Assembly (NCBI GenBank): GCA_035551475.1
Contig: DASZMX010000054.1
Location: 1 to 39,612 of the forward strand
DNA: 39,612 nt
Direction of reading: 5' to 3'
Source: DASZMX01 sp035551475
GTDB lineage: Bacteria > Verrucomicrobiota > Verrucomicrobiia > Limisphaerales > Palsa-1400
In this document: one piece after another, positions 16,705 to 25,336 of the stretch
How the letters are laid out: each line of letters begins with the position of its first letter
How positions within the stretch are numbered: the first letter of the stretch is position 1
Notes under the pieces: generated by a model
Seen by the model: only the letters and a program-made list of their open reading frames with translations
What the model was told of the DNA's origin: nothing
Database searches by the model: none
Position numbers and translations under genes: made by a program

Positions 16705-19257
16705 TTACGGCGCCTTCTTGACTGCAAAGAATTGCGCCGGCGGCTGGGTGTTGGGAAACCATTCCGTCACCGGAAAAACTCCTGTGATGTTCGTCACCAG
16801 GTTCAGCGCCGCGGGATTCGTTCCGGCGAAGACTTCATAAGGCGCTCCGGCTTGCGCCGTCCAACTCACCCGCCCCAGGCTTCCGATCCACGGCGAAAAA
16901 TCCGGTTGCACCGGCGCCTGCGGGTTGGGCAAAAGGTAGCTGTCGAGAATCTGCTGCCGTGAACGCGGCGACCCATTCGGCGCCGGGGTTCCCGAAATGG
17001 TTAAGCTGACCTGGTTGATTTGCCCGAAATTTCCCTCGCCCTCGTCCGTGACGTTGACCGTCCACGTGCCCGCGCTGTTTTCATAAAAACAATGCGTGGT
17101 ATAATAAGTCCAATCGGTTGGCCCGGGAGTAACATCGCTATTATACCGGCCCAGCACGCTGATGGTCCCGGAGGGTGACGTGAGCGTGATGCGCAGGTTG
17201 CCTCTAATTTGATTGTCGGCCAAAATCCGCACCGCCACATGCTCGCAGAGCAGCGTGTTGGTGACCGCGAAAGAATACGTGGCCGAAGCCAGCTTGATCT
17301 GCGCGGTGGCCGTGGGAAAAAGACTTTGCAAAGACTTTAGGTTTTCGCCATCGGTGTTGCCAATGAACACCGCCGGGATCGGGGCGAAATCCGTTCCGCC
17401 CATCACCAGCAAATCGTCGCCTCCCGGGGCGCCCGTTTGCCCAGCCGCGAGCGGATAATTATAGATGACCGCAAAAGCGGCGCCCGCCTGGCGGACAAAA
17501 TTAATCTTGTCGATGTAGTTGTTGACACCGCGCTCAATCAAGGCCCCGCGATTGGTCAGGCTGAAGCCAATCGCATTGGTCGCCAGCCCCACGTCCACCA
17601 GCGGCAGCAGCGCCGTGGGCCGGTCGGCATGCGCGCCCAAATCAGGCGCCGCTATGGCTGAGTTGAGCGCCAGCCCGGCGCCATCGGTCAACACGACATT
17701 CAAGCCGGAAGCAGGGATGTCCTGCTCGGCGGTGGAAGTCAGCGTGACGTTGACAGCGGCGGGAACATTCGTCCAAAGCCGCGCCAGGGACACGGCAATG
17801 CCGGCATCCGGGACGCCGTAGCCCAGATTATCGCTCACGGCGAAACCGGCGCCATTGGTGGAGAGCGCCGGGTCGGCAAAATCAAACTGGCGCGAGGAGA
17901 GGAGCAGGATTTGCTGGACATCGCGCCAGGTAAGGTTCGTATTGACAGAAAGCATGAGCGCGGCCACGCCGCTGATTTGCGGGGCGGACGCCGACGTCCC
18001 GGAAAATCCCAGCGTGCTGAAGACATAATTGTTCAAGTCCTGGTTGGGCGGGAAAAAGTTCAAGGTATTCGCGCCGTCCGTGCCCAGGAGATCGGTCGTA
18101 AAAAGCGGATTGAAGCCATTGGGGGGATCGCCGCTCGGAGCTGCGAGCAGGAGGCACGCGCCTGGATCGCTGTAGCTGGCCACCCGTCCGTTCGACGCCA
18201 GGGAGGCCACCGCGATCGCGCGCGGATCAGACGCCCAACCGCTGTCATTGGCGTCTTGTTGAATGCCGCGGCCATTCCCCGCCGCCCGCACCATGATCGT
18301 GCCCAACCCGTGACGGCCATAAGCCAAGGCGTTGGAAATGCCCGCTTGCTCCAAGGCGGTCGGCCCCACCTGCGCCGCCACCGTGGCCGCCGCGCCCCAG
18401 CTATGGTTTTGAATCGCCACTTCATTGGAGGCAAATTCATAGGCGTCCATCAGTTGGTCATCGGCGGCCAGCGTCAGATTGGAGTCAAAAATAACTTCGC
18501 TGGCGAGGCGCGCTTTGGGAGCCACGCCGACCATGCGGAAGTCATCAAGGCTGGCGTCAAGCAAACCGGCTATCTCTGTCCCGTGCGCGCCGCCGGCGGT
18601 GCGATTGACCGGATTGCCATTGGTCGTGCCCAGGACAAAGTTGTGATGCGGCGCGCCCGCCGCGTTGTTGGATAATTCCGGGTGCGCCAATTCCACGCCC
18701 ACGTCATCCACCGCCACGGTGACGCCTTCGCCGTGCGTGTAAGGCCACGCGGCGCGCACATTAAGATCGGGACCCGCGTGCGAGCCATCCGCGTTGCGGT
18801 TTTCCAGCGGCCACAACTGAAAGAATGCCTTGTCCGTCGGATACGGCGCATACGGACCCTGCAACATGTGCGGCCGCCGCATCACCGGGTAGCAAGCCGC
18901 CACGCCGGGCTCCGCCGCGAGCCGTTGCGCCAGGCGCGCGGCATTCGCCGCCGTGCCAGCGTCAAGTATGTAAATGCCCTCATTCACCCGGCGCACCACC
19001 GGCAACCCGCCCGCCAGCCGCGCCGCATCGGCGCCCGCCTCCACTTGCAGCACGAGCCGGGCGCCAAATTCCACCCAGTTGGTTCCTTCACCTTCCGGCC
19101 ACGCGCGCAGCCACGGGCCATTGGTCTCCTGCAGGCGAAACGCGCGGGCATGCGGCAGCTTGAAATGGAAAAGATTCGTCGGCTCCGCGCCCGCCGGGGA
19201 GGTCCCGATTAGAAACGCCAGAGCGAGCGTGAGCAGCGGCAGCGGTATAGTCCTCAT
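16705..19257 (-). CDS. Secreted S8 subtilisin-like protease with P domain
   Basis: An 850-residue exported serine endopeptidase. The signal peptide is residues 1-24 (hydrophobic core, then SPAGA). A pro-region (~25-140) precedes the catalytic domain (~145-475): Asp185 in the D-x-G-x-x-x-x-HPEL block, His225 in GGAHGTEIAG, oxyanion Asn328 in AAGNG and Ser422 in GFSGTSASAP. A protease-associated-like insert follows (~590-640, DLLVMGG...AVFIGN), then a proprotein-convertase P domain (~690-775; RITLTSPSGT, TWTVNVTDEGEGNFGQI). The last ~53 residues match the short module ending in FFAVKKAP. ATG 19257 is preferred over an upstream GTG (19299) because the signal peptide starts there. Kexin-like specificity for basic sites is possible from architecture only. 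Confidence 0.92.
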   Translation of the reverse strand: MRTIPLPLLTLALAFLIGTSPAGAEPTNLFHFKLPHARAFRLQETNGPWLRAWPEGEGTNWVEFGARLVLQVEAGADAARLAGGLPVVRRVNEGIYILDAGTAANAARLAQRLAAEPGVAACYPVMRRPHMLQGPYAPYPTDKAFFQLWPLENRNADGSHAGPDLNVRAAWPYTHGEGVTVAVDDVGVELAHPELSNNAAGAPHHNFVLGTTNGNPVNRTAGGAHGTEIAGLLDASLDDFRMVGVAPKARLASEVIFDSNLTLAADDQLMDAYEFASNEVAIQNHSWGAAATVAAQVGPTALEQAGISNALAYGRHGLGTIMVRAAGNGRGIQQDANDSGWASDPRAIAVASLASNGRVASYSDPGACLLLAAPSGDPPNGFNPLFTTDLLGTDGANTLNFFPPNQDLNNYVFSTLGFSGTSASAPQISGVAALMLSVNTNLTWRDVQQILLLSSRQFDFADPALSTNGAGFAVSDNLGYGVPDAGIAVSLARLWTNVPAAVNVTLTSTAEQDIPASGLNVVLTDGAGLALNSAIAAPDLGAHADRPTALLPLVDVGLATNAIGFSLTNRGALIERGVNNYIDKINFVRQAGAAFAVIYNYPLAAGQTGAPGGDDLLVMGGTDFAPIPAVFIGNTDGENLKSLQSLFPTATAQIKLASATYSFAVTNTLLCEHVAVRILADNQIRGNLRITLTSPSGTISVLGRYNSDVTPGPTDWTYYTTHCFYENSAGTWTVNVTDEGEGNFGQINQVSLTISGTPAPNGSPRSRQQILDSYLLPNPQAPVQPDFSPWIGSLGRVSWTAQAGAPYEVFAGTNPAALNLVTNITGVFPVTEWFPNTQPPAQFFAVKKAP

Positions 19258-19270
19258 TGTTAGAGGCCTG

Positions 19271-19276
19271 ACTATA
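19271..19276 (-). promoter_or_regulatory. Candidate -10 for the S8 protease gene
   Basis: On the minus strand TATAGT (5/6 of consensus) lies 13 nt before the ATG at 19257, which would give a leader of about 6 nt. No convincing -35 is seen at 16-18 bp, so the assignment is tentative. Confidence 0.35.
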
Positions 19277-19319
19277 CCGACATCTCCGCCAAATTCCACC
19301 CGAATTCCTTTTTAACCGC

Positions 19320-19348
19320 CTGACAACCGCGCCGCCTTCGCGTATGCT
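19320..19348 (+). promoter_or_regulatory. Sigma-70-type promoter of rarA, predicted leaderless
   Basis: CTGACA (19320-19325), a 17-bp spacer, then TATGCT (19343-19348). The rarA GTG begins at 19355, exactly 6 nt after the -10, where transcription should start. The same layout precedes lpxC-fabZ and the SGNH esterase gene. Confidence 0.6.
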
Positions 19349-19354
19349 GCTCGC

Positions 19355-20737
19355 GTGACTGGAAATGACCTTTTTTCCACACGGCCCAACGACACCCTGC
19401 CCGAGACGGAAAAGCCGGACGAAGCCCTGCCGTCCGCCCAGCCGTTGGCCGCGCGCATGCGCCCACGGAGCCTGGACGAATTTGTGGGACAGCAGCATAT
19501 TTTGGCGCGTGGACAATTGCTGCGCCGCGCCATCGAGGCCGACCGGATTCAGTCGCTCATTTTTTACGGCCCGCCCGGCACCGGCAAAACGTCCCTCGCG
19601 CAAATTATCGCCCGTCAAACGCGCAGCAAATTCGAGCGCCTGAGCGGCGTGGAATCGAATGTCGCGGACATGCGGCGCGTGCTCGCCGCGGCTTCCAACC
19701 GGCTGGAAAACACGGGGCGCTCCACCATTCTTTTTATTGACGAAATTCACCGCTTTAACAAGGCGCAGCAGGACATCCTGCTGCCCGACGTGGAAAGCGG
19801 CGCCGTGCGGCTCATCGGCGCCACGACGCATAACCCGTTTTTCTTTGTCAATTCCCCGCTGGTGTCACGCTCGCAGGTGTTCGAATTGCAGGCGTTGCAG
19901 GAATCCGATTTGTTGCCCCTGCTCCAGCGCGCTCTCGCCGATGCCGAGCGCGGCCTGGGTCATCTGCGCATCGCGGCGACGGACGAGGCCTTGCGCCACC
20001 TGGCCCGCGTGGCGGACGGCGATGCCCGCAAGGCGCTCAATTCCCTCGAGATCGCGGCCCTCACCACGGAGCCCGGAGCCGACGGAATTATTCATATTGA
20101 CTTAGCCGTGGCCGAACAATGCATCCAAAAAAAAGCGGTCGTGTATGACGGCGACGAGGACGCGCATTACGACACCATTTCCGCGTTCATCAAGTCGATG
20201 CGCGGCGCCGACGTGGATGCGGCGCTCTACTGGCTGGCCAAAATGATTCATGCCGGGGAAGACCCGCGCTTCATCACACGCCGCATCATGATTTGCGCGG
20301 CGGAAGACGTGGGGCTGGCTGATCCCATGGCGCTCTTGCTTTCCACCGCAGCGCATCAGGCCGCGGAATTTGTCGGCTGGCCGGAGGCGCGCATTCCCAT
20401 TGCCGAGGCGGTCATTTACATCGCCACTGCGCACAAAAGCAACACCGCCATCACCGCGATTGACGCCGCGCTGAAGGACGTGCGTTCCGGGCGCACGCTG
20501 CCGGTGCCCGAGGCGCTCCGCGACGCGCATTACAAGGGCGCGGAAACCCTGGGGCATGGCAAGGGCTACCAATATGCCCATGATTTCGCCGGGCATTTCG
20601 TCGCGCAGGATTATCTCGGGGCGGCGCGCCGCTATTACGAGCCCACCGAACAGGGCACGGAAAAGAAGATCAAGGATCGCCTCGAAAAATGGCGGGAACA
20701 GATCGAGGCCCTGCGCGTCAAACCTAAACCTGAATGA
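19355..20737 (+). CDS. rarA: Replication-associated recombination protein A (RarA/MgsA AAA+ ATPase)
   Basis: A 460-residue AAA+ ATPase of the clamp-loader/RuvB-like family, acting in the cytosol at stalled replication forks. The family entry motif PLAARMRPRSLDEFVGQ is at residues 30-46. Walker A GPPGTGKT is at 72-79, Walker B ILFIDEIH at 125-132, sensor 1 GATTHNP at 155-161 and the SR arginine finger at 171-172. The C-terminal tetramerisation region is intact (AEDVGLADP, then the GYQYAHDF region). Length matches the family (~430-460). GTG 19355 is chosen because a short N-terminal tail with a DLF motif before PLAARMRP is common in homologues and the promoter abuts it; Met35 would cut into the conserved motif. 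Its stop overlaps the next gene as ATGA. Confidence 0.95.
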   Translation: MTGNDLFSTRPNDTLPETEKPDEALPSAQPLAARMRPRSLDEFVGQQHILARGQLLRRAIEADRIQSLIFYGPPGTGKTSLAQIIARQTRSKFERLSGVESNVADMRRVLAAASNRLENTGRSTILFIDEIHRFNKAQQDILLPDVESGAVRLIGATTHNPFFFVNSPLVSRSQVFELQALQESDLLPLLQRALADAERGLGHLRIAATDEALRHLARVADGDARKALNSLEIAALTTEPGADGIIHIDLAVAEQCIQKKAVVYDGDEDAHYDTISAFIKSMRGADVDAALYWLAKMIHAGEDPRFITRRIMICAAEDVGLADPMALLLSTAAHQAAEFVGWPEARIPIAEAVIYIATAHKSNTAITAIDAALKDVRSGRTLPVPEALRDAHYKGAETLGHGKGYQYAHDFAGHFVAQDYLGAARRYYEPTEQGTEKKIKDRLEKWREQIEALRVKPKPE

Positions 20738-21330
20738 CTTCCGACCTGGCCGGCCAGAAAAAAGCGCTGCGGCTCGACCTCCGCGCGCGGCTGAAAGCTT
20801 TGACAAGCGAAGAGCGGCGTTTCGGCTCCCTGGCGGCGTGCGACCAGCTGCGCGCCCAACCGCTCTGGCGCGCGGCGGGTTGCATTCTTTTTTACGCGCC
20901 GCTGTCAAGCGAACTTGACCTGGCCCCGCTCCTGGCCGAGGCGCTGGCCACCGGCAAAACCGCCGCCCTGCCCGGCTATGTCGCCGCCACCGGGCTCTAC
21001 GAGGCGTTTGTGATCACTCATCTCACGGACGATTGCGCGCCGGGGCGTTTCGGCATTGCCGAGCCCAAGCCCGGCTGCGCCCGTCTGCCGCTAAACCGGC
21101 TGGACTTGGCGCTCACGCCCGGTGTAGGCTTCGACGAGACGGGTCACCGTTTGGGCCGTGGACAGGGATTCTACGACCGTTTGCTCGCCCAAACCGCCGC
21201 GATCAAGTGCGGCGTGGCGTTCGATCTCCAGGTGGTGGAACGCATCCCGGCGGAACCGCATGACATTCGCATGAATTGTTTATTGACGCCGACACGCTGG
21301 CGCGAGCTGGCGCCCTCACACGCATCATGA
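20734..21330 (+). CDS. 5-formyltetrahydrofolate cyclo-ligase
   Basis: A 198-residue enzyme that converts 5-formyl-THF to 5,10-methenyl-THF using ATP in cytosolic one-carbon metabolism. The N-terminal basic helix (KKALRLDLRARLKAL) and the diagnostic phosphate-binding segment at residues 130-149 (GVGFDETGHRLGRG, then GFYDR) are present, and length is typical. The gene overlaps rarA upstream and rny downstream by four bases each (ATGA), so it is translated from the middle of a coupled operon. Known symbols for the family include fau, ygfA and mthfs; none is preferred here. Family assignment is firm. Confidence 0.93.
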   Translation: MTSDLAGQKKALRLDLRARLKALTSEERRFGSLAACDQLRAQPLWRAAGCILFYAPLSSELDLAPLLAEALATGKTAALPGYVAATGLYEAFVITHLTDDCAPGRFGIAEPKPGCARLPLNRLDLALTPGVGFDETGHRLGRGQGFYDRLLAQTAAIKCGVAFDLQVVERIPAEPHDIRMNCLLTPTRWRELAPSHAS

Positions 21331-22880
21331 ATCCACTCACAGCCGGGGTTATCTGTCTGGTCGCCGGGCTTTTGGCGGGTTATGCGGCGCGCCTCTGGCG
21401 GGAGCGCGCCCTGCGCGGCGGCGTGGCCCGGGAAATCCAGGGGCTGCGCGAAGACGCGCGGCGCGACGCCGATGCCCTCCTCCGCGAAGCCCGCCTCAAG
21501 GCCAATGAAGACGCCCAAAAAGCCCGCGCTGAAGCCGAGCAAGCCGCCACCGCGCGCCAAAAGGAATTGGCGGTCGTCGAACAGCGCCTTATCACTCGCG
21601 AAGAATTGGTCAATCGCCAGTTGGAGCATCTCGTGAAAGAGGAGAAACTGCTGCGCGAGGACAAGGAGGAATTGCATGTGCAACGCGCGGAAGTTGCGCA
21701 GGTGCGCGCGCAGGCCGAGGATTTGGTGGCGCAACGCCGCGCCCAACTGGCCCATGCCGCCGGCCTGAGCGAGGCCGAAACCCGCGCCGCCTTCCTCAAG
21801 GAAATCCAGCAGGAATCCACGCGCGACGCGGCGCAACTTTCCCAGCACATCATGGAAAGCGCCAAGGCGCAGGCCGAAGATCAGGCCCGCCGCATCGTCA
21901 CGCTGGCCATTCAACGCCACGCCGGCCATCACACGTTCGAAACGTCCACCGCCACTGTCAATATTAAAGGCGACGAAATGAAGGGCCGCATTATCGGGCG
22001 CGAGGGCCGCAATATTCGCGCCTTTGAAGCCGCCACCGGCGTCACCGTGCTGATCGACGACACGCCCGGCGCGGTCGTGCTGTCCGGCTTCGACCCGGTG
22101 CGCCGGGAAATCGCGCGCGAAGCGATGGAGCGGTTGATCCTAGACGGCCGCATTCACCCCGCGCGCATCGAGGAAGTCGTAGGCAAGGTTTCCGAGGAGA
22201 CCGAATCCATGATCCTGCGCACGGGCGAAGCGGCTGTCAACAAATTGGGCCTGGCCCCCATGCACTCCGAATTGATCAAGGTGCTGGGCCGCCTCCATTT
22301 TCGCCACAGTTTCGCGCAGAATATTTTGCAGCATTCCGTCGAGGTGGCCGAGTTGATGGCCTTGATGGCCGCCGAACTGCGCCTCGATATCGTCGCCGCC
22401 AAACGCGCCGGGTTGCTCCACGACATCGGCAAAGCGCTCAATCACGAAGTGGAAGGCGCCCACGCCATCGTTGGCGCCGATTTCATCCGCCGCTACGGCG
22501 AATCCGAAGCCGTCGTCAACGCTGTCGCCTCGCATCACGGCGAGGTCCCGGCCACCGGCCCGCTCGGCCCGCTCGTCAGCGCCGCCGACGCCATCAGCGC
22601 CTCCCGCCCCGGCGCGCGCTCCGAGACGGTGGTGACCTACCTCAAGCGCGTGGAGGAATTGGAGCGCATCGGCATGGGCTTCCCCGGCGTGGAAAAATGT
22701 TATGCTTTACAAGCGGGCCGCGAATTGCGCGTGATGGTGCAACCCGCCGCCGTCACCGATGACCAGGCCTACCTCCTCGCGCGCAACATCGCCCGCAAAG
22801 TCGAGGACGAGCTGCAATATCCCGGCCAAATCCGGGTGACCATTGTCCGCGAAACCCGCTGCGTCGAATTCGCCAAATAG
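21327..22880 (+). CDS. rny: Ribonuclease Y
   Basis: A 517-residue membrane-anchored endoribonuclease that initiates mRNA decay. It has an N-terminal membrane helix (~4-22), a long charged coiled coil (~30-195), a KH domain (~208-275; GREGRNIR at 224-231) and an HD domain (~333-430; H336, then HD at 365-366 in GLLHDIGKA), followed by the conserved C-terminal domain ending VRETRCVEFAK. Length matches the family (~515-520). ATG 21327 is chosen over an upstream in-frame start because the membrane helix follows at once and it overlaps the cyclo-ligase stop as ATGA. It ends 3 bp from the convergent permease stop. Confidence 0.96.
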   Translation: MNPLTAGVICLVAGLLAGYAARLWRERALRGGVAREIQGLREDARRDADALLREARLKANEDAQKARAEAEQAATARQKELAVVEQRLITREELVNRQLEHLVKEEKLLREDKEELHVQRAEVAQVRAQAEDLVAQRRAQLAHAAGLSEAETRAAFLKEIQQESTRDAAQLSQHIMESAKAQAEDQARRIVTLAIQRHAGHHTFETSTATVNIKGDEMKGRIIGREGRNIRAFEAATGVTVLIDDTPGAVVLSGFDPVRREIAREAMERLILDGRIHPARIEEVVGKVSEETESMILRTGEAAVNKLGLAPMHSELIKVLGRLHFRHSFAQNILQHSVEVAELMALMAAELRLDIVAAKRAGLLHDIGKALNHEVEGAHAIVGADFIRRYGESEAVVNAVASHHGEVPATGPLGPLVSAADAISASRPGARSETVVTYLKRVEELERIGMGFPGVEKCYALQAGRELRVMVQPAAVTDDQAYLLARNIARKVEDELQYPGQIRVTIVRETRCVEFAK

Positions 22881-22883
22881 CTA

Positions 22884-24503
22884 TCAAAACGCGTGCCTGC
22901 GCCGCGCCAAACCGCGGCGCAGAAGGAAAAATACCAGCGCCGTGTAACAGACGTTGCAGGCAGAAATTACAAGGCAGGAAACATACGATTGCATCTCGTA
23001 CTCCACGAACGAATTGATGACCTTCATCACCATTTCCGAGGTGATCCAAGGCAGGAAAAATCCCAACCAAGTCAGAATGGCGGCAACCTGTGCATTTTTG
23101 ATGCGAAGGGCCGCATAGGTGGAGACGACCGGAAGAGCGATAAACACATTGGCCGCCAAAACAACCGGCCGAATATTTTCCAGCCACCAGCTCCCACCAA
23201 AAACGCCGCCATATCCGCGATCCAAATCCTGAAAGCCTCCCAGACCTTGGATGGCGAGATTGTAGGTAAACAGCGCGACGGCCGCCGGCAGGAACTGATT
23301 CCAAAGACCCCACAAACGGCCACCAATTATTTTCGTGATAGAAATTGGTGTAACGAGCAGCACTTCCAGAGCGCCGCTTTTTTTATCCGAGAGAAAACCG
23401 CCCGCTGCGGCATAAGTGATCGCTGCCGCCAAGATCCCAGCAAGACCGGTTTGCGAAAAAAGAACCGTGTCCCGGCCCCGGCCGGCGCTATCATAAGCAA
23501 AAGGCCCGCCATTCAACCCGTACCAGGCCAACACGAAAGCTTCCGCTAAAACAAAACCTCCGCACAGTCCCCATTTGACGGCGCGCGCCCTCCACGAATA
23601 CATCTGCAGCCACGCGATTGGATTTCGGTCCAATGCGCGGCGCGAGTGCCGTCCAAACCAGCGGGCGAAAAGACGCATGTAGAATTTGCTCGTCCAGCCT
23701 CCGCCACGCGCATGGGAAATTTTATCTTTCCAAGATCGCCGTATGACCCAAGCGCCGAAGGCCATCGCAAAAAATAGGAATAAGAGGGAAATGCTTATTC
23801 CTTGCGCCATCATCAGAATAAAGATGTGAGTCGCTGTGGGCTGGAGGAAGAGTTCAGACCAATCGCGGGCGGCCAAATTCCATCCAAGCGCCGCCAGATC
23901 CTGATACGTCGGGGGAGATGACCAGATGCCGGGCCCCATCAGCAATACTGAAAAATTCCCCAGAATCACCGCAGCGACCAGCAGCGGCACGCCCGCCAGC
24001 GTGTAGGCGAGGAAGAAAGCGGCGCCTTCTGTGCGTCCGAGTGCGGAAGCCGCCAGGCCTCCCGCCAGACAAATAATCCCCACGCAGAATTCGATCGCGA
24101 CCGCGCTCAACGCGTTGCTTCCGCTCACGCCGCCGGTCAAAACGGGAATGGTGAGAACCGGCAGCAGCGCCAGCCAAATGGTCAGAGCTTGCAACGCGCG
24201 GGCGGCGCTTTTGGCGAGCACAATTCCGACCGCCGTCAGTGGCGTCAAGAAGAGAAGCCCCAACGTGCCCTCGCGCCGTTCCCGTGCAATGCTGCCAGAG
24301 GCAAGGCCGGGGACGACGACGCAAATGAGGGCCAGTATTAAGCCGTGCAGCCCCACGAACAGGCGCAACCCCGTTTGACCCATACTGCCCGACGCGCCGT
24401 TAACGGTGTAATAGACCAGCGCCGCGCCCGCCAGGGCGCTGGCCAAGCGCAAGCGAAAAAGCGCCGGGCGCCGCGCGCCTTCATGCAATTCGCGTTGCGC
24501 CAC
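22884..24503 (-). CDS. ABC-2 type transporter permease
   Basis: A ~539-residue integral membrane protein with about ten or more hydrophobic helices in two halves. Each half has the ABC-2 permease signature near its second or third helix: IARERREGTLGLLFLTPLT in the first and LSDKKSGALEVLLVTPIS in the second. The N-terminus reads QRELHEGARRP, typical of this family. It exports an unknown substrate with an ATPase not encoded here. It lies 44 bp after lpxA on the same strand, so it may be cotranscribed with lipid A genes. The only standard start is GTG 24503, yet in-frame codons just upstream encode residues that fit the family N-terminus (NPFSSFSAWPV); an ACG at 24536 preceded by AAGG could be the real start. 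Confidence 0.85.
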   Translation of the reverse strand: MAQRELHEGARRPALFRLRLASALAGAALVYYTVNGASGSMGQTGLRLFVGLHGLILALICVVVPGLASGSIARERREGTLGLLFLTPLTAVGIVLAKSAARALQALTIWLALLPVLTIPVLTGGVSGSNALSAVAIEFCVGIICLAGGLAASALGRTEGAAFFLAYTLAGVPLLVAAVILGNFSVLLMGPGIWSSPPTYQDLAALGWNLAARDWSELFLQPTATHIFILMMAQGISISLLFLFFAMAFGAWVIRRSWKDKISHARGGGWTSKFYMRLFARWFGRHSRRALDRNPIAWLQMYSWRARAVKWGLCGGFVLAEAFVLAWYGLNGGPFAYDSAGRGRDTVLFSQTGLAGILAAAITYAAAGGFLSDKKSGALEVLLVTPISITKIIGGRLWGLWNQFLPAAVALFTYNLAIQGLGGFQDLDRGYGGVFGGSWWLENIRPVVLAANVFIALPVVSTYAALRIKNAQVAAILTWLGFFLPWITSEMVMKVINSFVEYEMQSYVSCLVISACNVCYTALVFFLLRRGLARRRHAF

Positions 24504-24547
24504 CGGCCACGCGGAAAAACTGGAAAACGGATTCGTGCTGGCCTTGG

Positions 24548-25336
24548 TTAGGCCGGGCTTTTTTCGCGGCCACGACTGATACCGCGCTCGCTGGCCCGGA
24601 CGAAGGTGACCAAATGCTTTAGTTCCGCCGCGGGAGGCAGTTCCGCCTCAATTTTTGCCAGGGCGTTGGGAATGGTGAGGCGTTCGCGGAACAGAATCTT
24701 ATAAGCTTTGCGCAAGGATTCCTGGGCCTCCGGCGCCAAACCGTTGCGCTCCAAACCCACTTTATTGATGGTGCGGACATGCGCGGGATTGCCGTCCGCC
24801 ATCATGTAGGGCGGCACGTCCTGCACGACTTTGGAGCAGCCGCCGATAATGGACATCGCGCCAATGCGGCAGAATTGATGCACGGCCGCGAGGCCGCCAA
24901 TCACGGCGCGATCTTCGACGGTGACATGGCCCGCGAGCGTGGCGACGTTGGACATGATGACGTGATTCCCCACCTGGACGTTGTGGGCCAGATGGCAATA
25001 CGCCAAAATATGATTGTCAGATCCGACCACGGTGGTTTCGCCGTCGCTGGTGGCGCTATGGATGGTCACGTATTCGCGGAATGTATTGCGATGGCCGATT
25101 GCGGTGCGCGTGATGCCGCCCTTCCATTTCAAGTCCTGCGTTTTCAGGCCAATGCTGGCGAAGGGAAAAATCTCGTTGTCATTTCCGAGCGTGGTATGGC
25201 CGTCAATGACCACGTGTGAATGCAGCCGGCAACCGTCGCCGAGCACGACGTTTTCGCCAATCACACAAAATGGCCCGATGACACAATTGCGGCCAATCTG
25301 CGCGCGGGGATGAATCACGGCTTGCGTTGGCGTCAT
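24548..25336 (-). CDS. lpxA: Acyl-ACP--UDP-N-acetylglucosamine O-acyltransferase
   Basis: 262 residues, the same length as E. coli LpxA; it transfers a 3-hydroxyacyl chain to UDP-GlcNAc, the first step of lipid A synthesis in the cytosol. A left-handed beta-helix of hexapeptide repeats spans ~8-185 (IGPFCVIGENVVLGDG and so on). The catalytic His is H118 in the HLAHN motif. AVHQFCRIGA, GGCSKVVQDVPPY and a C-terminal helical region (GLAPEAQESLRKAYKILF) are diagnostic. ATG 25336 overlaps the last base of the lpxC-fabZ stop (TGATG); a TTG one codon earlier is less likely. LpxD is absent here. Confidence 0.97.
   Translation of the reverse strand: MTPTQAVIHPRAQIGRNCVIGPFCVIGENVVLGDGCRLHSHVVIDGHTTLGNDNEIFPFASIGLKTQDLKWKGGITRTAIGHRNTFREYVTIHSATSDGETTVVGSDNHILAYCHLAHNVQVGNHVIMSNVATLAGHVTVEDRAVIGGLAAVHQFCRIGAMSIIGGCSKVVQDVPPYMMADGNPAHVRTINKVGLERNGLAPEAQESLRKAYKILFRERLTIPNALAKIEAELPPAAELKHLVTFVRASERGISRGREKSPA

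Noticed and set aside
16690..16720. Terminator hairpin at CGCC-TTAC-GGCG
   Set aside because: The stem is only 4 bp and no T-tract follows on either strand.
19258..19299. GTG start 14 codons upstream for the S8 protease
   Set aside because: It adds residues before an otherwise perfect signal peptide and includes the predicted -10.
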